Of a stretch of 64,000 nt of DNA, positions 1-9,230 are shown piece by piece (within the stretch, counting starts at the first letter, position 1; each line of letters begins with the position of its first letter). The stretch is from Thiovibrio sp964588325 (lineage in GTDB: Bacteria; Desulfobacterota; Desulfobulbia; Desulfobulbales; Desulfurivibrionaceae). The notes below the pieces were generated by a model. That model ran no database searches. It saw nothing but the letters and a program-made list of their open reading frames with translations, and was not told the DNA's origin. Position numbers and translations under genes: made by a program. The stretch lies in contig CAZPOR010000002.1 of assembly GCA_964588325.1 (NCBI GenBank), positions 124,001 through 188,000 of the forward strand, written 5' to 3'.

Positions 1-209
1 ATCCCCCAGGTTGTTGCCCCGGTGAGCGCCAGGATCAGGAGAACAGAGGTGATTCCCGCGGCAAGCGGCGGCAGCACGGCGCGGGTGAGCCGCTCGCATC
101 CTGTGCAGACCGCGCCGATGATCCGCACCGGATGCGGCAGCCAGCGCGGGTCGCCGAGCAACTGATCCAGAAGGATGGCGATGAGGATCTGGTATTCGAG
201 GGCAATCAT
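1..209 (-). CDS. cbiB: Adenosylcobinamide-phosphate synthase, N-terminal fragment
   Basis: The gene runs off the left edge; only the first 69 codons are present, starting at the ATG at 207-209. The N-terminus is hydrophobic and carries LLDQLLGDPRWLPHPVR, the signature at the start of the CbiB/CobD membrane family, which attaches the aminopropanol arm to adenosylcobyric acid. It lies downstream of cobQ on the same strand, which makes the enzyme for the preceding step, so the two probably belong to one cobalamin pathway. A 150-bp gap containing a REP-like repeat separates them, so co-transcription is likely but not certain. Confidence 0.85.
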   Translation of the reverse strand, partial: MIALEYQILIAILLDQLLGDPRWLPHPVRIIGAVCTGCERLTRAVLPPLAAGITSVLLILALTGATTWG

Positions 210-241
210 TTTTCGATGGATCTATTCAAAAGGATTTTGTT

Positions 242-344
242 TGTCATTCCGGCGCAGGCCGGAGGTAAGCGAGCGGAGCGAGACTCCGATCCAGAACTCC
301 AATAAGTTGCGGCTGCACTGGACCCCGGCCTTCGCCGGGGTGAC
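242..344. repeat. REP-like inverted repeat, family B (copy 1)
   Basis: The left part reads GTCATTCCGGCGCAGGCC and the right part ends in CCCCGGCCTTCGCCGGGGTGAC, so the ends are inverted relative to each other with internal GC-rich palindromes. Related copies lie at 38511-38588 and 41040-41100. It fills the gap between cobQ and cbiB. No coding function is seen. Confidence 0.75.
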
Positions 345-358
345 TTCTTGCGAGGTCA

Positions 359-1849
359 TCATTTGTTCAGCAGCCGATAGATGGCGTTCATGTCGATCTG
401 GCTGCGCACCGCCTCGGCCAGCCGGTCAAAGGCCGGTTCCAGGTCGTAGGCGGCCTGCACCTTGTTGAGCGGGGCAAGCCCCCGGTTTTGCCGCAGCCGG
501 TCGATGAACCAGCGCCGGAAGGGGTCCGCGTCAAAGATCCCGTGCAGATAGGTGCCCCAGACGGTTTGGGAGGGGTTGCCCACTCCGCCGCTTTCCCCGT
601 TGCTAAAAGTGAGGATATCGCAGGTTCCTGTCGCCCGGCTCTGGCCGTGGTGGATCTCGTAGCCATGTACCGCAAGACCCGAGGCGAGATGGTGGCCCAT
701 CTGCCGGGTCAGGGTCTTGTCCTTCTCCAGCACCGTGGCAAGGTCGAGCAGACCGAGGCCGGTGAGGGATTCTCCGGAGGATTCGATATGGTGGGGGTCG
801 TCGATGCCGTGCCCCAGCATCTGGAAGCCGCCGCAGATGCCGACGATCTCTTTCCCCTGCTGGCTGTATTGTTTCAGTCCCTCGGCCAGGCCGGAGCCAA
901 ACAGCCACTTGAGGTCAGCGATCACATTCTTGCTGCCCGGCAGGATCACTCCGTCCGCGTCCGCGAGATCGGCCGGGGTTCTGGCGATCGTGACAAACAG
1001 GTCCGGCTCGGCCAGCAACGGCTCGAAATCGGTGAAATTCGAGATGTGCGGCAGGTCGATGAGCGCCACGGTGACATGGGCGCCCGCAGGCCTCTGCGGG
1101 CTGAAAATCCCGGCCTTGAAGTTCACCGAATCCTCTTCGGGCAGCCCCAGGTTGGCCAGGTAATCCACCACCCCCAGCACCGGCCTGCCGGTTTTGTGTT
1201 CCATGTAAGTAAGCGCTTCGGCGAGCAGCGATTTTTGACCCCGGAAGCGGTTCACCACAAAGCCTGCGATCAACTCCCGCTCCCAGTCGTCCAATATCTC
1301 CATGGTGCCGACAAAGGAGGCGAACACCCCGCCCCGGTCGATATCCCCCACCAGCAGAACCTTGGCCTGGGCATAGCGGGCCATGGGCATGTTGACGATG
1401 TCGTGGGCTTTGAGATTCACCTCGGCCGGGCTGCCCGCCCCTTCCAGAATCATGACCTCGTACTCCCCGGCCAGGGAATCGTAGGCCTGCTGCGCCGCGG
1501 CAAAGGCCTGGGGTTTGTAGGCCAGATAGTCGTTCACCGTCATATTGCCCACCGGCTTGCCGAGAAGGATGACCTGGCTGCCCGTGTCGCTGGAGGGTTT
1601 GAGCAGGACCGGGTTCATGCGCACATCCGGGTCGAGGAGCGCGGCCTGGGCCTGCACCACCTGGGCCCGGCCCATCTCGCCGCCGTCCCGGGTGACAAAG
1701 GAGTTGAGCGACATGTTCTGGGCCTTGAAGGGGGCGACCCGCAGCCCATCCTGCAAAAGGATGCGGCACAGGGCGGCGGTGAGCACGGATTTGCCCGCGT
1801 TGGAGCAGGTGCCCTGAAACATGATGGCCGGAGTTTTGGGGGTGGACAT
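359..1849 (-). CDS. cobQ: Cobyric acid synthase
   Basis: A 496-residue protein, the usual length for CobQ/CbiP. It amidates four side chains of adenosylcobyrinic acid a,c-diamide using glutamine and ATP, in the cytoplasm. The N-terminus has the synthetase nucleotide-binding motif GTCSNAGKSVLTAALCRIL (about residues 13-31). The C-terminal half is a class I glutamine amidotransferase with the cysteine motif GICGGFQMLG and a late HGIFD histidine motif. The ATG lies 5 bp after the rsmG stop codon, so both are probably on one transcript, with cbiB following. Confidence 0.95.
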   Translation of the reverse strand: MSTPKTPAIMFQGTCSNAGKSVLTAALCRILLQDGLRVAPFKAQNMSLNSFVTRDGGEMGRAQVVQAQAALLDPDVRMNPVLLKPSSDTGSQVILLGKPVGNMTVNDYLAYKPQAFAAAQQAYDSLAGEYEVMILEGAGSPAEVNLKAHDIVNMPMARYAQAKVLLVGDIDRGGVFASFVGTMEILDDWERELIAGFVVNRFRGQKSLLAEALTYMEHKTGRPVLGVVDYLANLGLPEEDSVNFKAGIFSPQRPAGAHVTVALIDLPHISNFTDFEPLLAEPDLFVTIARTPADLADADGVILPGSKNVIADLKWLFGSGLAEGLKQYSQQGKEIVGICGGFQMLGHGIDDPHHIESSGESLTGLGLLDLATVLEKDKTLTRQMGHHLASGLAVHGYEIHHGQSRATGTCDILTFSNGESGGVGNPSQTVWGTYLHGIFDADPFRRWFIDRLRQNRGLAPLNKVQAAYDLEPAFDRLAEAVRSQIDMNAIYRLLNK

Positions 1850-1854
1850 GGCTG

Positions 1855-2538
1855 TTATGGGCCTTCTTTGCTGAAAATGACAAGGTTGCGCATCTTGCCG
1901 GAAAAAGGCAGGGTCAGTTCGATAATTTCCTGTAGCCGGTAGGGGCTGTCCGGCTGGGCAAGCCTCCAGGCAGCGATCTCCTCTCCGGCCTTTGGGCCTT
2001 TCATGCAGATGACCCGGGCGCCCGTGGGGCTGATCGCGGCGGTGTGCAGAAGAAATTCACCGATGTCGGTGAAGGCCCGGCTGGTGATGAGTGGTGCGGA
2101 AAGGATTTGTCCATCCACCTCGCCGGAATTTTTCTCCAGACGGCCGCACAGCACCTCGATATCCTTGAGGCCCAGGGTCCGGATCACATGGCGCAAAAAA
2201 GAAACCCGTTTTTGGCGGGGCTCCACCAGGATCACCGGCAGTTCCGGGCGGGCCGCCTTGAGGGCCAGGCCGGGAAAGCCTGCGCCGGTGCCGATGTCGA
2301 GAAGCGGTTGTTGCGCGCTTTCCGGTGAAGGAAGAATCCGGAGCAGGGTGAGGGAGTCGAGGAAATGGGTCTCCCAGGTCTCGCGGAGGGGAGCTTTTGC
2401 CACCAGGTTGATTTTGGCGCTCCAGCGGGTCAGTTCGGCGCAGTAGCGTAAAAGCCGTTTTCTGGCCTGTGCGTCAAGGGTGACGCCCATGGCAACGAGA
2501 CCTTCCTCTAAAATTTGTATGCTGTGTGCATCTTCCAT
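1855..2538 (-). CDS. rsmG: 16S rRNA (guanine-527-N7) methyltransferase
   Basis: A 227-residue product from the ATG at 2536-2538; upstream in-frame codons are basic and unlike the family, so this internal start was preferred. RsmG (GidB) methylates G527 of 16S rRNA using S-adenosylmethionine. The SAM-binding loop is visible as LLDIGTGAGFPGLALK, followed by the acidic LVEPRQKRVSFL segment. It is often located near origin-proximal or tRNA-modification genes, but here it heads a short minus-strand unit with cobQ. The family assignment is secure; the exact start is less so. Confidence 0.93.
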   Translation of the reverse strand: MEDAHSIQILEEGLVAMGVTLDAQARKRLLRYCAELTRWSAKINLVAKAPLRETWETHFLDSLTLLRILPSPESAQQPLLDIGTGAGFPGLALKAARPELPVILVEPRQKRVSFLRHVIRTLGLKDIEVLCGRLEKNSGEVDGQILSAPLITSRAFTDIGEFLLHTAAISPTGARVICMKGPKAGEEIAAWRLAQPDSPYRLQEIIELTLPFSGKMRNLVIFSKEGP

Positions 2539-2692
2539 GGGCCGGTTTTGCCGTTGTGTGTTGCGCCCCCTTTCTTTCCTCCGGGAGGCGTGTGTTTTGT
2601 ACACCGCTTTTCTGCACTTTGCAAGAAATGGGGAACAACCGGGGCGTTGGTTGCACATATACAATAAAGTTAATCGTGCCTAAAAAAAATAC

Positions 2693-2721
2693 TTGACCGG
2701 GATCGGCCGGATTTGTATAAG
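2693..2721 (+). promoter_or_regulatory. Sigma-70-type promoter for the porin gene
   Basis: TTGACC at 2693-2698 and TATAAG at 2716-2721 are separated by 17 bases, each matching the consensus at five of six positions. Transcription would start near 2728, leaving a leader of about 140 bases before the porin ATG at 2866. No other feature is seen in this intergenic stretch. Confidence 0.6.
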
Positions 2722-2865
2722 GGGCAGACCAGATTGTCAGTTTGCTAAAACTTTATTCGATGCGCCTGATTCGTGGCCAGTGGGCAACAGGCGTTTTTTT
2801 GCTGCCGGCATGTTAGGCAAGTAAAACTTAATAGTGGGTTGTAAACTTTTTAATGGAGGAAAAAA

Positions 2866-4281
2866 ATGAGGAAGAGAGTTCACGGTGCTGTTTTAGGATG
2901 CTGCATTGCCTTGGTGGCGATGCAGCCTGGGCTTGTGCTGGCCGGAACCGGCGAAAATGAGAGGATTCAGGAACTTGAGCGGCAGATGCAGGGGCTTTTG
3001 TCCGAGTTGAAAAACAGACAGGGCAGCATTGAGGCCTTGACCAGGCAGGTGGTCAGCCTGGAAAGCAGGGTGTCGGCCAATTCCGCAGGACAAGGCGGTG
3101 GATCGAACGTCAGCCAGGACAAGGCGGAAATAAAGGCCCTGGTCGAACAGGCGGTATCGGCGCAACAGAAGGAATCGCCCCTGTCCAAATTCAGTTTTGG
3201 CGGTTACGGCGAGATCCATGCCAATTTCTCGGAAGGGTCGGATGGCGCTAAGTCCAATGACAAGCTGGATATCCATCGTTTGGTCGCGTTGGTTGGCTAT
3301 GATTTTACTGACTGGATCAAATTCAAGTCGGAAATCGAGCTGGAACACGCCTATGTCCAAGATACGCAAACAGGACAAAAATCCGGCGGGTATTTGATGC
3401 TTGAGCAGGCGTATGTTGATTTTCTGCTCAGCGATTCCGCCAATGTCCGTTTTGGGCGGCTCCTCACCCCGGTGGGCAGGACCAATCAGCATCACGAGCC
3501 CACCACCTTTTACGGCGTGGAGCGGCCCAGTTTTGACAAGGTGATTATCCCCACCACCTGGTCCTCCGATGGTGTTGGGCTTTTCGGTAATCTTGCTTCG
3601 AATCTGAGTTACGAAGCCTATGTGGTCGGGGGGCTTGACGGCTCCAAGTTCACCGTCAATGAAGGTATCCGTGACGGCCGGATCAAGGACGAGGCAAGCC
3701 TGAACGATATGGCCCTTACGGGACGCCTGGATTACCATCCGTTCATGGATGCGAAGGCGCCCTGGTTGCAAAGCATGCGGCTCGGCGCGTCCTTTTGGCA
3801 TGGGGGGATCGACAACGTTTCAAAGGGCGCCGATACAGGAAAAGGTGGAAATCTCACCATCTATTCCGCTGATTTTTCCACAAGAATCGGAGGCTTGGAT
3901 CTGAAAGGGGTCGTGGCTCTTGATACAATCGATGGGGTAGGCAACCTTAATGCCGGCAAGGCAGCGGGAGCAAAGGTGGCGGAAGAAATCTTCGGATATT
4001 TTGTCGAGGCGGGCTATCATGTCATGCCCGAGGCATGGAAAACCGGAAGATTGAAAAACTCCGACGCTGTGGTGTCGGTGCGCTATGATAACTATGACAC
4101 CCAGCATAAGATGGCGGCCGGGGATGTGGCCAACCCGTACTATGACCGCAATGACTGGACCTTTGGCCTGGCATTTTTGCCCGCGCCGAATTTTGTGATC
4201 AAGGCGGATTATCAGATTGTCGAGTCCAAAGGAGCCGATCCGGATAATCTGATAAATTTGGGCGTTGGCTGGCAGTTTTAA
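2866..4281 (+). CDS. Outer-membrane porin with N-terminal coiled coil
   Basis: A 471-residue protein with a signal peptide ending near LVLAGTG. Next comes a short heptad-rich segment (about residues 30-70, IQELERQMQGLLSELK) typical of trimeric porins that contact peptidoglycan. The rest alternates aromatic and polar residues as in a 16-18-stranded beta barrel (GGYGEIHANFS, FKSEIELEHAYVQ, VRFGRLLTPVGRTNQHHEP) and ends in an aromatic residue, GVGWQF, the outer-membrane insertion signal. It resembles phosphate-selective or DcaP-type porins; the substrate cannot be inferred. The small cytochrome gene follows after 9 bases. RBS TGGAGG lies just upstream. Confidence 0.8.
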   Translation: MRKRVHGAVLGCCIALVAMQPGLVLAGTGENERIQELERQMQGLLSELKNRQGSIEALTRQVVSLESRVSANSAGQGGGSNVSQDKAEIKALVEQAVSAQQKESPLSKFSFGGYGEIHANFSEGSDGAKSNDKLDIHRLVALVGYDFTDWIKFKSEIELEHAYVQDTQTGQKSGGYLMLEQAYVDFLLSDSANVRFGRLLTPVGRTNQHHEPTTFYGVERPSFDKVIIPTTWSSDGVGLFGNLASNLSYEAYVVGGLDGSKFTVNEGIRDGRIKDEASLNDMALTGRLDYHPFMDAKAPWLQSMRLGASFWHGGIDNVSKGADTGKGGNLTIYSADFSTRIGGLDLKGVVALDTIDGVGNLNAGKAAGAKVAEEIFGYFVEAGYHVMPEAWKTGRLKNSDAVVSVRYDNYDTQHKMAAGDVANPYYDRNDWTFGLAFLPAPNFVIKADYQIVESKGADPDNLINLGVGWQF

Positions 4282-4290
4282 GGAGGTGCA

Positions 4291-4617
4291 ATGATGTCTG
4301 TGAAATCCGTTCTGGTTGCTGTTTTTTTAGGAGTGGGCCTGTCAACCTTGTCCGGGTGCGCTGCCGGAAATGATGGGAAGCTTTCCGGGCAGACTGGACA
4401 GGACGCAGGAAACGCCGGGCTGGAAAAAGGGCGCGGCTATTTCATGCGCGAATGCGGCAGATGCCACCGGGTTTTTCAACCGGCTGAGCGGTCGGTGGAG
4501 GCGTGGCCAAAAATTCTGGCCAGCAAGAAAAACAAGGTGTCGCTGACCGCGGTCCAGTTCCAGTATGTAGTTGATTATGTCATGCAGGAGAGCGCCCGGG
4601 CTCAGGCCAAACCATAA
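4291..4617 (+). CDS. Monohaem c-type cytochrome lipoprotein
   Basis: A 108-residue secreted lipoprotein. The N-terminal hydrophobic segment ends in the lipobox LSGC (Cys23), so it should be lipid-anchored. A single haem-binding motif, CGRCH, lies around residues 48-52. The following segment matches the short cytochrome seen in diverse periplasmic electron-transfer proteins. A strong AAGGAGG ribosome site overlaps the end of the porin gene; two adjacent ATG codons (4291, 4294) could serve as start. The pairing with the porin suggests co-expression, but its electron donor and acceptor are unknown. Confidence 0.75.
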   Translation: MMSVKSVLVAVFLGVGLSTLSGCAAGNDGKLSGQTGQDAGNAGLEKGRGYFMRECGRCHRVFQPAERSVEAWPKILASKKNKVSLTAVQFQYVVDYVMQESARAQAKP

Positions 4618-4684
4618 AACAGAAAACGGAAGCTTGTTTGTTCATGGCAGGGGCGTGACACCAACTGGTGCGGCGCCCCTGCTC

Positions 4685-6646
4685 TTATTTCGGCTGCTGG
4701 GGGATTTTCCGGTGAACCAGGGTGAGCCCGGCCAGGACAAAGGCAACCGCCGCCAGATTGACATTGTAAAAGGCGAGTCCTGCCAGGCTTGCGACCAGGG
4801 CCAGGGAGCAGAGCCACGCCGCGTTGCGCCAGACGGCAAGGACGGCAAGGGTGATGCTTGTCCAGGCAAAGACCTGATTGTACATCAATTTGCCGATTAG
4901 TGAACGGACCAGACAGACGGTTGTGTCCGGCGTATCGGCGCAGATTCCCACCAGCCGTTCCGAGATAAAGATGGTCTGGCGCATGGCCATAAAAACGGCA
5001 AAAATGCCAAGCACCAGCAGGCCGTAGGGAAGCAAGGGGCGCAACGAGTTGCCCCTGCCCGCCTGCCAGAGGGGATAGGCCAGGAGCAGGCAGATGAGTA
5101 CCCAGATGTCGGCCTGCCAGTTCAACGGGGTTTCATTGATAAGGATGATCAGAGCCCCTGCGGCAAGAAACAGACCGCTGAGGCGTTCGAGCATGCCTTG
5201 GTTCGTCTGCCCCCCCTGTCCGCGGAAAAACCAGGCGTAGATCAGGGCAGGGATGGCAAAAGCGGAGTTGTTGAAATTCCGGTAACGGGCATCCAGAACC
5301 AGGCCAAGCACCGCGATCAGGGCACAGGTGATTACCCCCAGCCGCAGCACGCCGTTTACCGCCTCTGCGCTGAGGCGGGACTTGCCCCGCAGAAAAGCCA
5401 TGGATCCATCCAGGCTGAGATGGGTGGGCGCGGTTCCGGAGGCGATGGCCTTGAGAGCCAGCAGATACACGCTGGCGCAAAGGGAAAGGACAAGGAAAGC
5501 CCAGAGATATTCATAGGCATTGGTTGAGATGATGGAGAATTGATGCCCCTGCAGCACGAGGAGGATGGCGCCGCCAGCCATGGCGGCGGAAAATTGCAGC
5601 CAGCGGAGTGCGCCCATCTCGCCGTGGCTCCGGGCAATGAGCAGGGTCAGCAGAGCAATGGCCGCGGATTGGGCAAAGAGCATCCGCCAATTGGGAAAGT
5701 CTGAGACCGGCCCGGCAAGGATGTGCTTGTCACCCCGCTCCGAATTGTACAGCCCCCAGTAGCCGCCCACCGCGCCTTCCTTGATCCGCTTCCACGGCTG
5801 GTCAAAGGCCTCGATCAGATTGTATTGCCAGCGCTCCTGTTCGGCCAGGGCAATGAAGCCCCGGATGAACCGGGCCTGATTTTCCAGGCTGGGCAGCGAG
5901 GCTTCCCGCATCCGCCCCTGGGAGGGCCAGCCGGTTTCGCCGATGAGGATCTCCTTGTCAGGAATCTTTCGTCCGATCTCTTCGCGGATCTTTTTGATAT
6001 GGGCCATGGCTCCGTTGATGGCGACCGGATCATCCTCCCAGTAGGGCAGGATGTGGATGGTGACAAAATCGCAGGCCGGAGCCACCTCCGGGTGCTTGAG
6101 CCAGAATTCCCAGACATCGGCATAGGTGACCGGCACTTCGGGCAGGGCAGCCTTGACCTGGCGGATGTATCCGGCAAGCTGCGGTCCGGTGATCTCCCGG
6201 CGGAGCAAGGCCTCGTTGCCCACCACCACGGCCCGGACGGCGCCGGGGTGCTGCTTGGCCAGAGCGACAACCTTTTCGACTTCCTGCTGGTTGAGTTTGG
6301 GGTCCGCGCCGATCCAGGCGCCCAGGTACACCTGCATCCCGTATTTCTCCGCATATTGTGGCAGAGCCTCAAGTCCGGCCACGGAATAGGTGCGGATGCA
6401 GGAAAAACGTTGGGAAAGAATGGCCAGATCCGCGTCGATGCGGGACTCCGCAATGGTCATGCCCTTGGCGAAATCAAAGGGGGATTGGTCTTTCTCAAAG
6501 GGCGCGTAAGACACGCATTGCAGGGTGTGGTCAGGAGGCAGTTCCGTTTCCGGAACCGGGCGCGGCTGTCCAGCCCCATGCCAGAAAGCGAAAATTGCAG
6601 CCAGTCCCAGGGTATAGGCAAGCGCGATTCGCATGAGTGTATTCAA
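4685..6646 (-). CDS. Membrane-bound GH17-like beta-1,3-glucanase family protein
   Basis: About 653 residues from a TTG at 6644-6646, which sits 5 bases after AAGGGGG; an ATG at 6632-6634 is the alternative. After one N-terminal membrane segment comes a glycoside hydrolase family 17-type barrel with the acid/base motif VVVGNEAL and the nucleophile motif LIGETGWPSQGR. The C-terminal half has about eight to ten hydrophobic segments. This architecture, with a soluble GH17 domain joined to a polytopic membrane part, occurs in bacterial proteins thought to modify or make beta-glucans. Function here is inferred. Both catalytic glutamates appear intact. Confidence 0.75.
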   Translation of the reverse strand: MNTLMRIALAYTLGLAAIFAFWHGAGQPRPVPETELPPDHTLQCVSYAPFEKDQSPFDFAKGMTIAESRIDADLAILSQRFSCIRTYSVAGLEALPQYAEKYGMQVYLGAWIGADPKLNQQEVEKVVALAKQHPGAVRAVVVGNEALLRREITGPQLAGYIRQVKAALPEVPVTYADVWEFWLKHPEVAPACDFVTIHILPYWEDDPVAINGAMAHIKKIREEIGRKIPDKEILIGETGWPSQGRMREASLPSLENQARFIRGFIALAEQERWQYNLIEAFDQPWKRIKEGAVGGYWGLYNSERGDKHILAGPVSDFPNWRMLFAQSAAIALLTLLIARSHGEMGALRWLQFSAAMAGGAILLVLQGHQFSIISTNAYEYLWAFLVLSLCASVYLLALKAIASGTAPTHLSLDGSMAFLRGKSRLSAEAVNGVLRLGVITCALIAVLGLVLDARYRNFNNSAFAIPALIYAWFFRGQGGQTNQGMLERLSGLFLAAGALIILINETPLNWQADIWVLICLLLAYPLWQAGRGNSLRPLLPYGLLVLGIFAVFMAMRQTIFISERLVGICADTPDTTVCLVRSLIGKLMYNQVFAWTSITLAVLAVWRNAAWLCSLALVASLAGLAFYNVNLAAVAFVLAGLTLVHRKIPQQPK

Positions 6647-6754
6647 GATGACCCCCTTCAGATGGTGGCGGAAGAATTTCTCTCTTGTACCCTGCGCGGG
6701 TTTCGCGGTCAACGGCAAAGAGGGGGGGGAGGAAGGGTGTGCGGGGGGGCCGGG

Positions 6755-7693
6755 TCAATCCGGAGAAGTTGCGGGCGGATCCAGGCATTCCTCGGGATTG
6801 CGGCGGTAGCGGGAAGGATTGCGGGGATCCTGGTGGATGATGACATCGGCCTGGGGAAAGGCGGCCATAATGGCGTGCTCCACCTCTTTTGTCACCCGGT
6901 GCGCCTCGGCAAGGGGCAGCCCTTGGTCCAGGTCGAGGTGGAGCTGAATGAGCATGATCTGCCCGGACTGGCGGGTGCGCAGATCGTGGAGGCCGAGCAC
7001 GGTCCCATGGGCCAGGGCGATGTCGCAGATGCGCTGGCGGGTTTCCTTGGGCAGCTCGCGGTCCATGAGAACCTGCATGGCTTCCTGGCCTATCTGCCAG
7101 GCACTGTAGAGGATGTAGCAGGCAATGGCCAGGGCGCCCAGCGGGTCCAGCAGCGGGTAGCCCGAGGCGGCAAAATAGAGGGCTGCGATGGTGGCTGCAT
7201 TGGTGAGCAGGTCGGTTTTGTAATGCAGGGCGTCGGCGCGGATGGCGGAAGAGTTGGTCAGCTTGATGACATAGGCCTGAAAGGCAAGAAGCGCCAGGGT
7301 TGCGCCGATGGCAAAGACCATGACCCAGAGGCCGACATCGATCGCTTGCAGGGGTTGCGGGTGATTCAGCCGTTCGGCCGCGTGCATGAGCAAAAAGATG
7401 GCCGAGCCGGCGATAAAGCAGGCTTGGCCGAGCCCGGCCAGGGATTCCGCCTTGCCGTGCCCGAACTGGTGGTCCTCGTCCGCGCATTTCAGCGAATAGC
7501 GCACGGCCAGCAGGTTGATTAGCGAGGCGGCCGCGTCCATGAGCGAGTCCACCAGCGAGGCCATGACGCTCAGGGAGCCGGTCATGAACCAGGCCATGCC
7601 CTTGACTCCGATCAGCACCAGTGCCGTGGCGGTGGAGGCGTAGGTGGCCAGCCGGAGCAGGGTGCCGATGTCGCGGGGCGTTGCCGCTTTCAT
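6755..7693 (-). CDS. fieF: Cation diffusion facilitator (zinc/iron efflux family)
   Basis: A 312-residue CDF transporter of the inner membrane that exports divalent metals by proton antiport. Metal-site motifs are visible: VDSLMDAAAS (DxxxD, membrane helix 2) and ADALHYKTDLLTN (HxxxD, helix 5), with the loop HQFGHGKAESLAGL between helices 2 and 3. The C-terminal cytoplasmic domain has HLDLDQGLPLAEAH. The ATG overlaps the stop codon of the MscS gene by 4 bases, so the two are translationally coupled. The FieF label reflects the subfamily resemblance; specificity for Zn, Fe or Cd is not certain. Confidence 0.88.
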   Translation of the reverse strand: MKAATPRDIGTLLRLATYASTATALVLIGVKGMAWFMTGSLSVMASLVDSLMDAAASLINLLAVRYSLKCADEDHQFGHGKAESLAGLGQACFIAGSAIFLLMHAAERLNHPQPLQAIDVGLWVMVFAIGATLALLAFQAYVIKLTNSSAIRADALHYKTDLLTNAATIAALYFAASGYPLLDPLGALAIACYILYSAWQIGQEAMQVLMDRELPKETRQRICDIALAHGTVLGLHDLRTRQSGQIMLIQLHLDLDQGLPLAEAHRVTKEVEHAIMAAFPQADVIIHQDPRNPSRYRRNPEECLDPPATSPD

Positions 7694-8523
7694 GAAAGGG
7701 ACTGCTCCTTGGCCATGGTGACCACCCGTTGCGGGAAGGGGATGGTGATTCCGGCCCGGCCCAAGGCCTGGTACACGGCCAGGTTCACCGCATGCATGGT
7801 TTCGATGTAGCGTTGGGTGGGCGCCCAATACCGGTAGCCGATGGCCAACGAGGAATCGCGGAAATCTTCGATGCCGATCTGCGGTGCGGGACCGTTCTGT
7901 ATCTGGGGAAAGGCCGCAAGGGCCTGGGTGATGACCTCGATGGCCTCGGTCGGATCGGCGTCGTAGCCGATGCCCACCGAGCTTTCGACAATGCGGTACT
8001 CTCCGGAGTTGTGCAGAATCTCACCGACAATATGCTTGTTGGGCACGGTTATCCGGACTCCGTCCTCGGTGCGCAGGGTGGTGTGGGCCAGAGTGACTTC
8101 CTCAACCACGCCGAAAACCCCGGCTACGGCGATGGTGTCGCCCACCACAAAGGCGCGGCCCAGGATGATGGCCAGCCCGGCCCCGTAGTTGGAGAGGGGC
8201 CCCTGCAGGGCATAGGTGGCGCCGAAGGCGGCCGCGCCGATGGCCGCGATGAAAGGGGCGATGGTGATCCCGAACTTGCTCAGGGCCATGATCACCGCAA
8301 AGGCGATGACCATGATCTTGGCAAAGGAGGAAAGAAAATGGCGCAGGGTGATGTCAAGCCCCCGTTTTTCACAGAGCTTGCTCACGGCCACGGCCACCCA
8401 GTTGCCCAGAAAAAACCCGGCAACCAGGATGATGGTGGCCCCGACGACTTGAAAACTGTAGTCCACCAGATAGGTGATGGCCCGGTCGGCGATGGTGTTC
8501 AGTGATGCAAGCGGCTGGTCCAT
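7690..8523 (-). CDS. mscS: Small-conductance mechanosensitive channel, MscS family
   Basis: A 277-residue protein from the ATG at 8521-8523, preceded by GGGGAGGA at suitable spacing; longer in-frame extensions are out of character. Three N-terminal membrane helices are followed by the pore-lining helix region GAAAFGATYALQGPLSNYGAG and the beta domain GDTIAVAGVFGVVEEVTL, then RITVPNKHIVGEIL. These are standard MscS features. It would release solutes during hypo-osmotic shock. It overlaps the downstream CDF gene by 4 bases. Confidence 0.92.
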   Translation of the reverse strand: MDQPLASLNTIADRAITYLVDYSFQVVGATIILVAGFFLGNWVAVAVSKLCEKRGLDITLRHFLSSFAKIMVIAFAVIMALSKFGITIAPFIAAIGAAAFGATYALQGPLSNYGAGLAIILGRAFVVGDTIAVAGVFGVVEEVTLAHTTLRTEDGVRITVPNKHIVGEILHNSGEYRIVESSVGIGYDADPTEAIEVITQALAAFPQIQNGPAPQIGIEDFRDSSLAIGYRYWAPTQRYIETMHAVNLAVYQALGRAGITIPFPQRVVTMAKEQSLS

Positions 8524-8645
8524 GGACAGATCCTCCCCTGGCTGAGTTGTTGTCTCGACCATCATAGCGACATTGGGGGGCGCTGTCGAGGGGGTTCGGG
8601 AGGAGCCGGCACGTTTGCCGGGTGCTGGGGCCGAGACTGGAGTGG

Positions 8646-9230
8646 TCAGTAGGGCCGCTGCCCGGCCACATTTCCTGCCGGCGCATAGTTGCACACCCAG
8701 ATCTGCGAGTTGTCATCGCAGACCGCTTTGGCGCAACCGATTTCTTTGGTTTTTGCCCAGACCATCTGGGTGTAATGGCCGCAGTTTTTTCCGGGGGGCG
8801 CGTTGCAGGAGTTGGAGGCCCGGGAATATCACGTTTTTTCACTGGCCCAGGCGGCGGCCACGTCTTTTTCGGTGATGGCCTGCGGGGCGCTCCGGGTCTT
8901 GTTTCTGGTCGTTGTTGTCCGAGCGCTGGCCCAGGAGAGGTTTTCGCCCAGCGTGCCACGGCTATGCCGCATGGCGCAGCCTGATTTTTTGAGTGTGGTG
9001 GCCCAGGTTGCTGCCTGCCGGGCAAGGGCTTTGGACCAGCGCAATTTTGGGGCGCCGATCTCGGCGCGCAGGGCATTGTGTTCCTGCACCATGCACATTG
9101 CGTCAACCCCAGAGCCCTGTGCCGGGCTCTGCCCGGCGAACACAAGGCAAAAAAGGAGCAGGAGCGAGGAGGTGACCGCGGCGGAAGGTGGTTGCTTGCG
9201 CCGGCGGGTTATCGTCTGTTGCTGTTGCAT
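8646..9230 (-). pseudogene. CAP-domain (SCP/PR-1-like) secreted protein with in-frame TGA
   Basis: One frame from the ATG at 9228-9230 to a stop at 8646 encodes a complete CAP protein of 194 codons, except for a TGA at 8829-8831. Before it come a signal peptide (LLLLFCLVFAG) and the CAP start MCMVQEHNALRAEIGAPKL; after it come NCGHYTQMVWAKTKEIGCAK and WVCNYAPAGN, both family signatures. The TGA sits in the loop WASEKT-stop-YSRASNSC. A one-base insertion in the A-run plus a one-base loss six bases later would turn an expected EKRDY into exactly this sequence, so a compensating indel pair or sequence error is plausible. No hairpin of the kind seen at 46-49 kb was recognised after it. Confidence 0.7.

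Noticed and set aside
8829..8831. TGA in the CAP gene as a selenocysteine codon
   Set aside because: CAP proteins have no conserved Cys at this loop, no GGU-type hairpin was seen after it, and a paired one-base indel explains it better.
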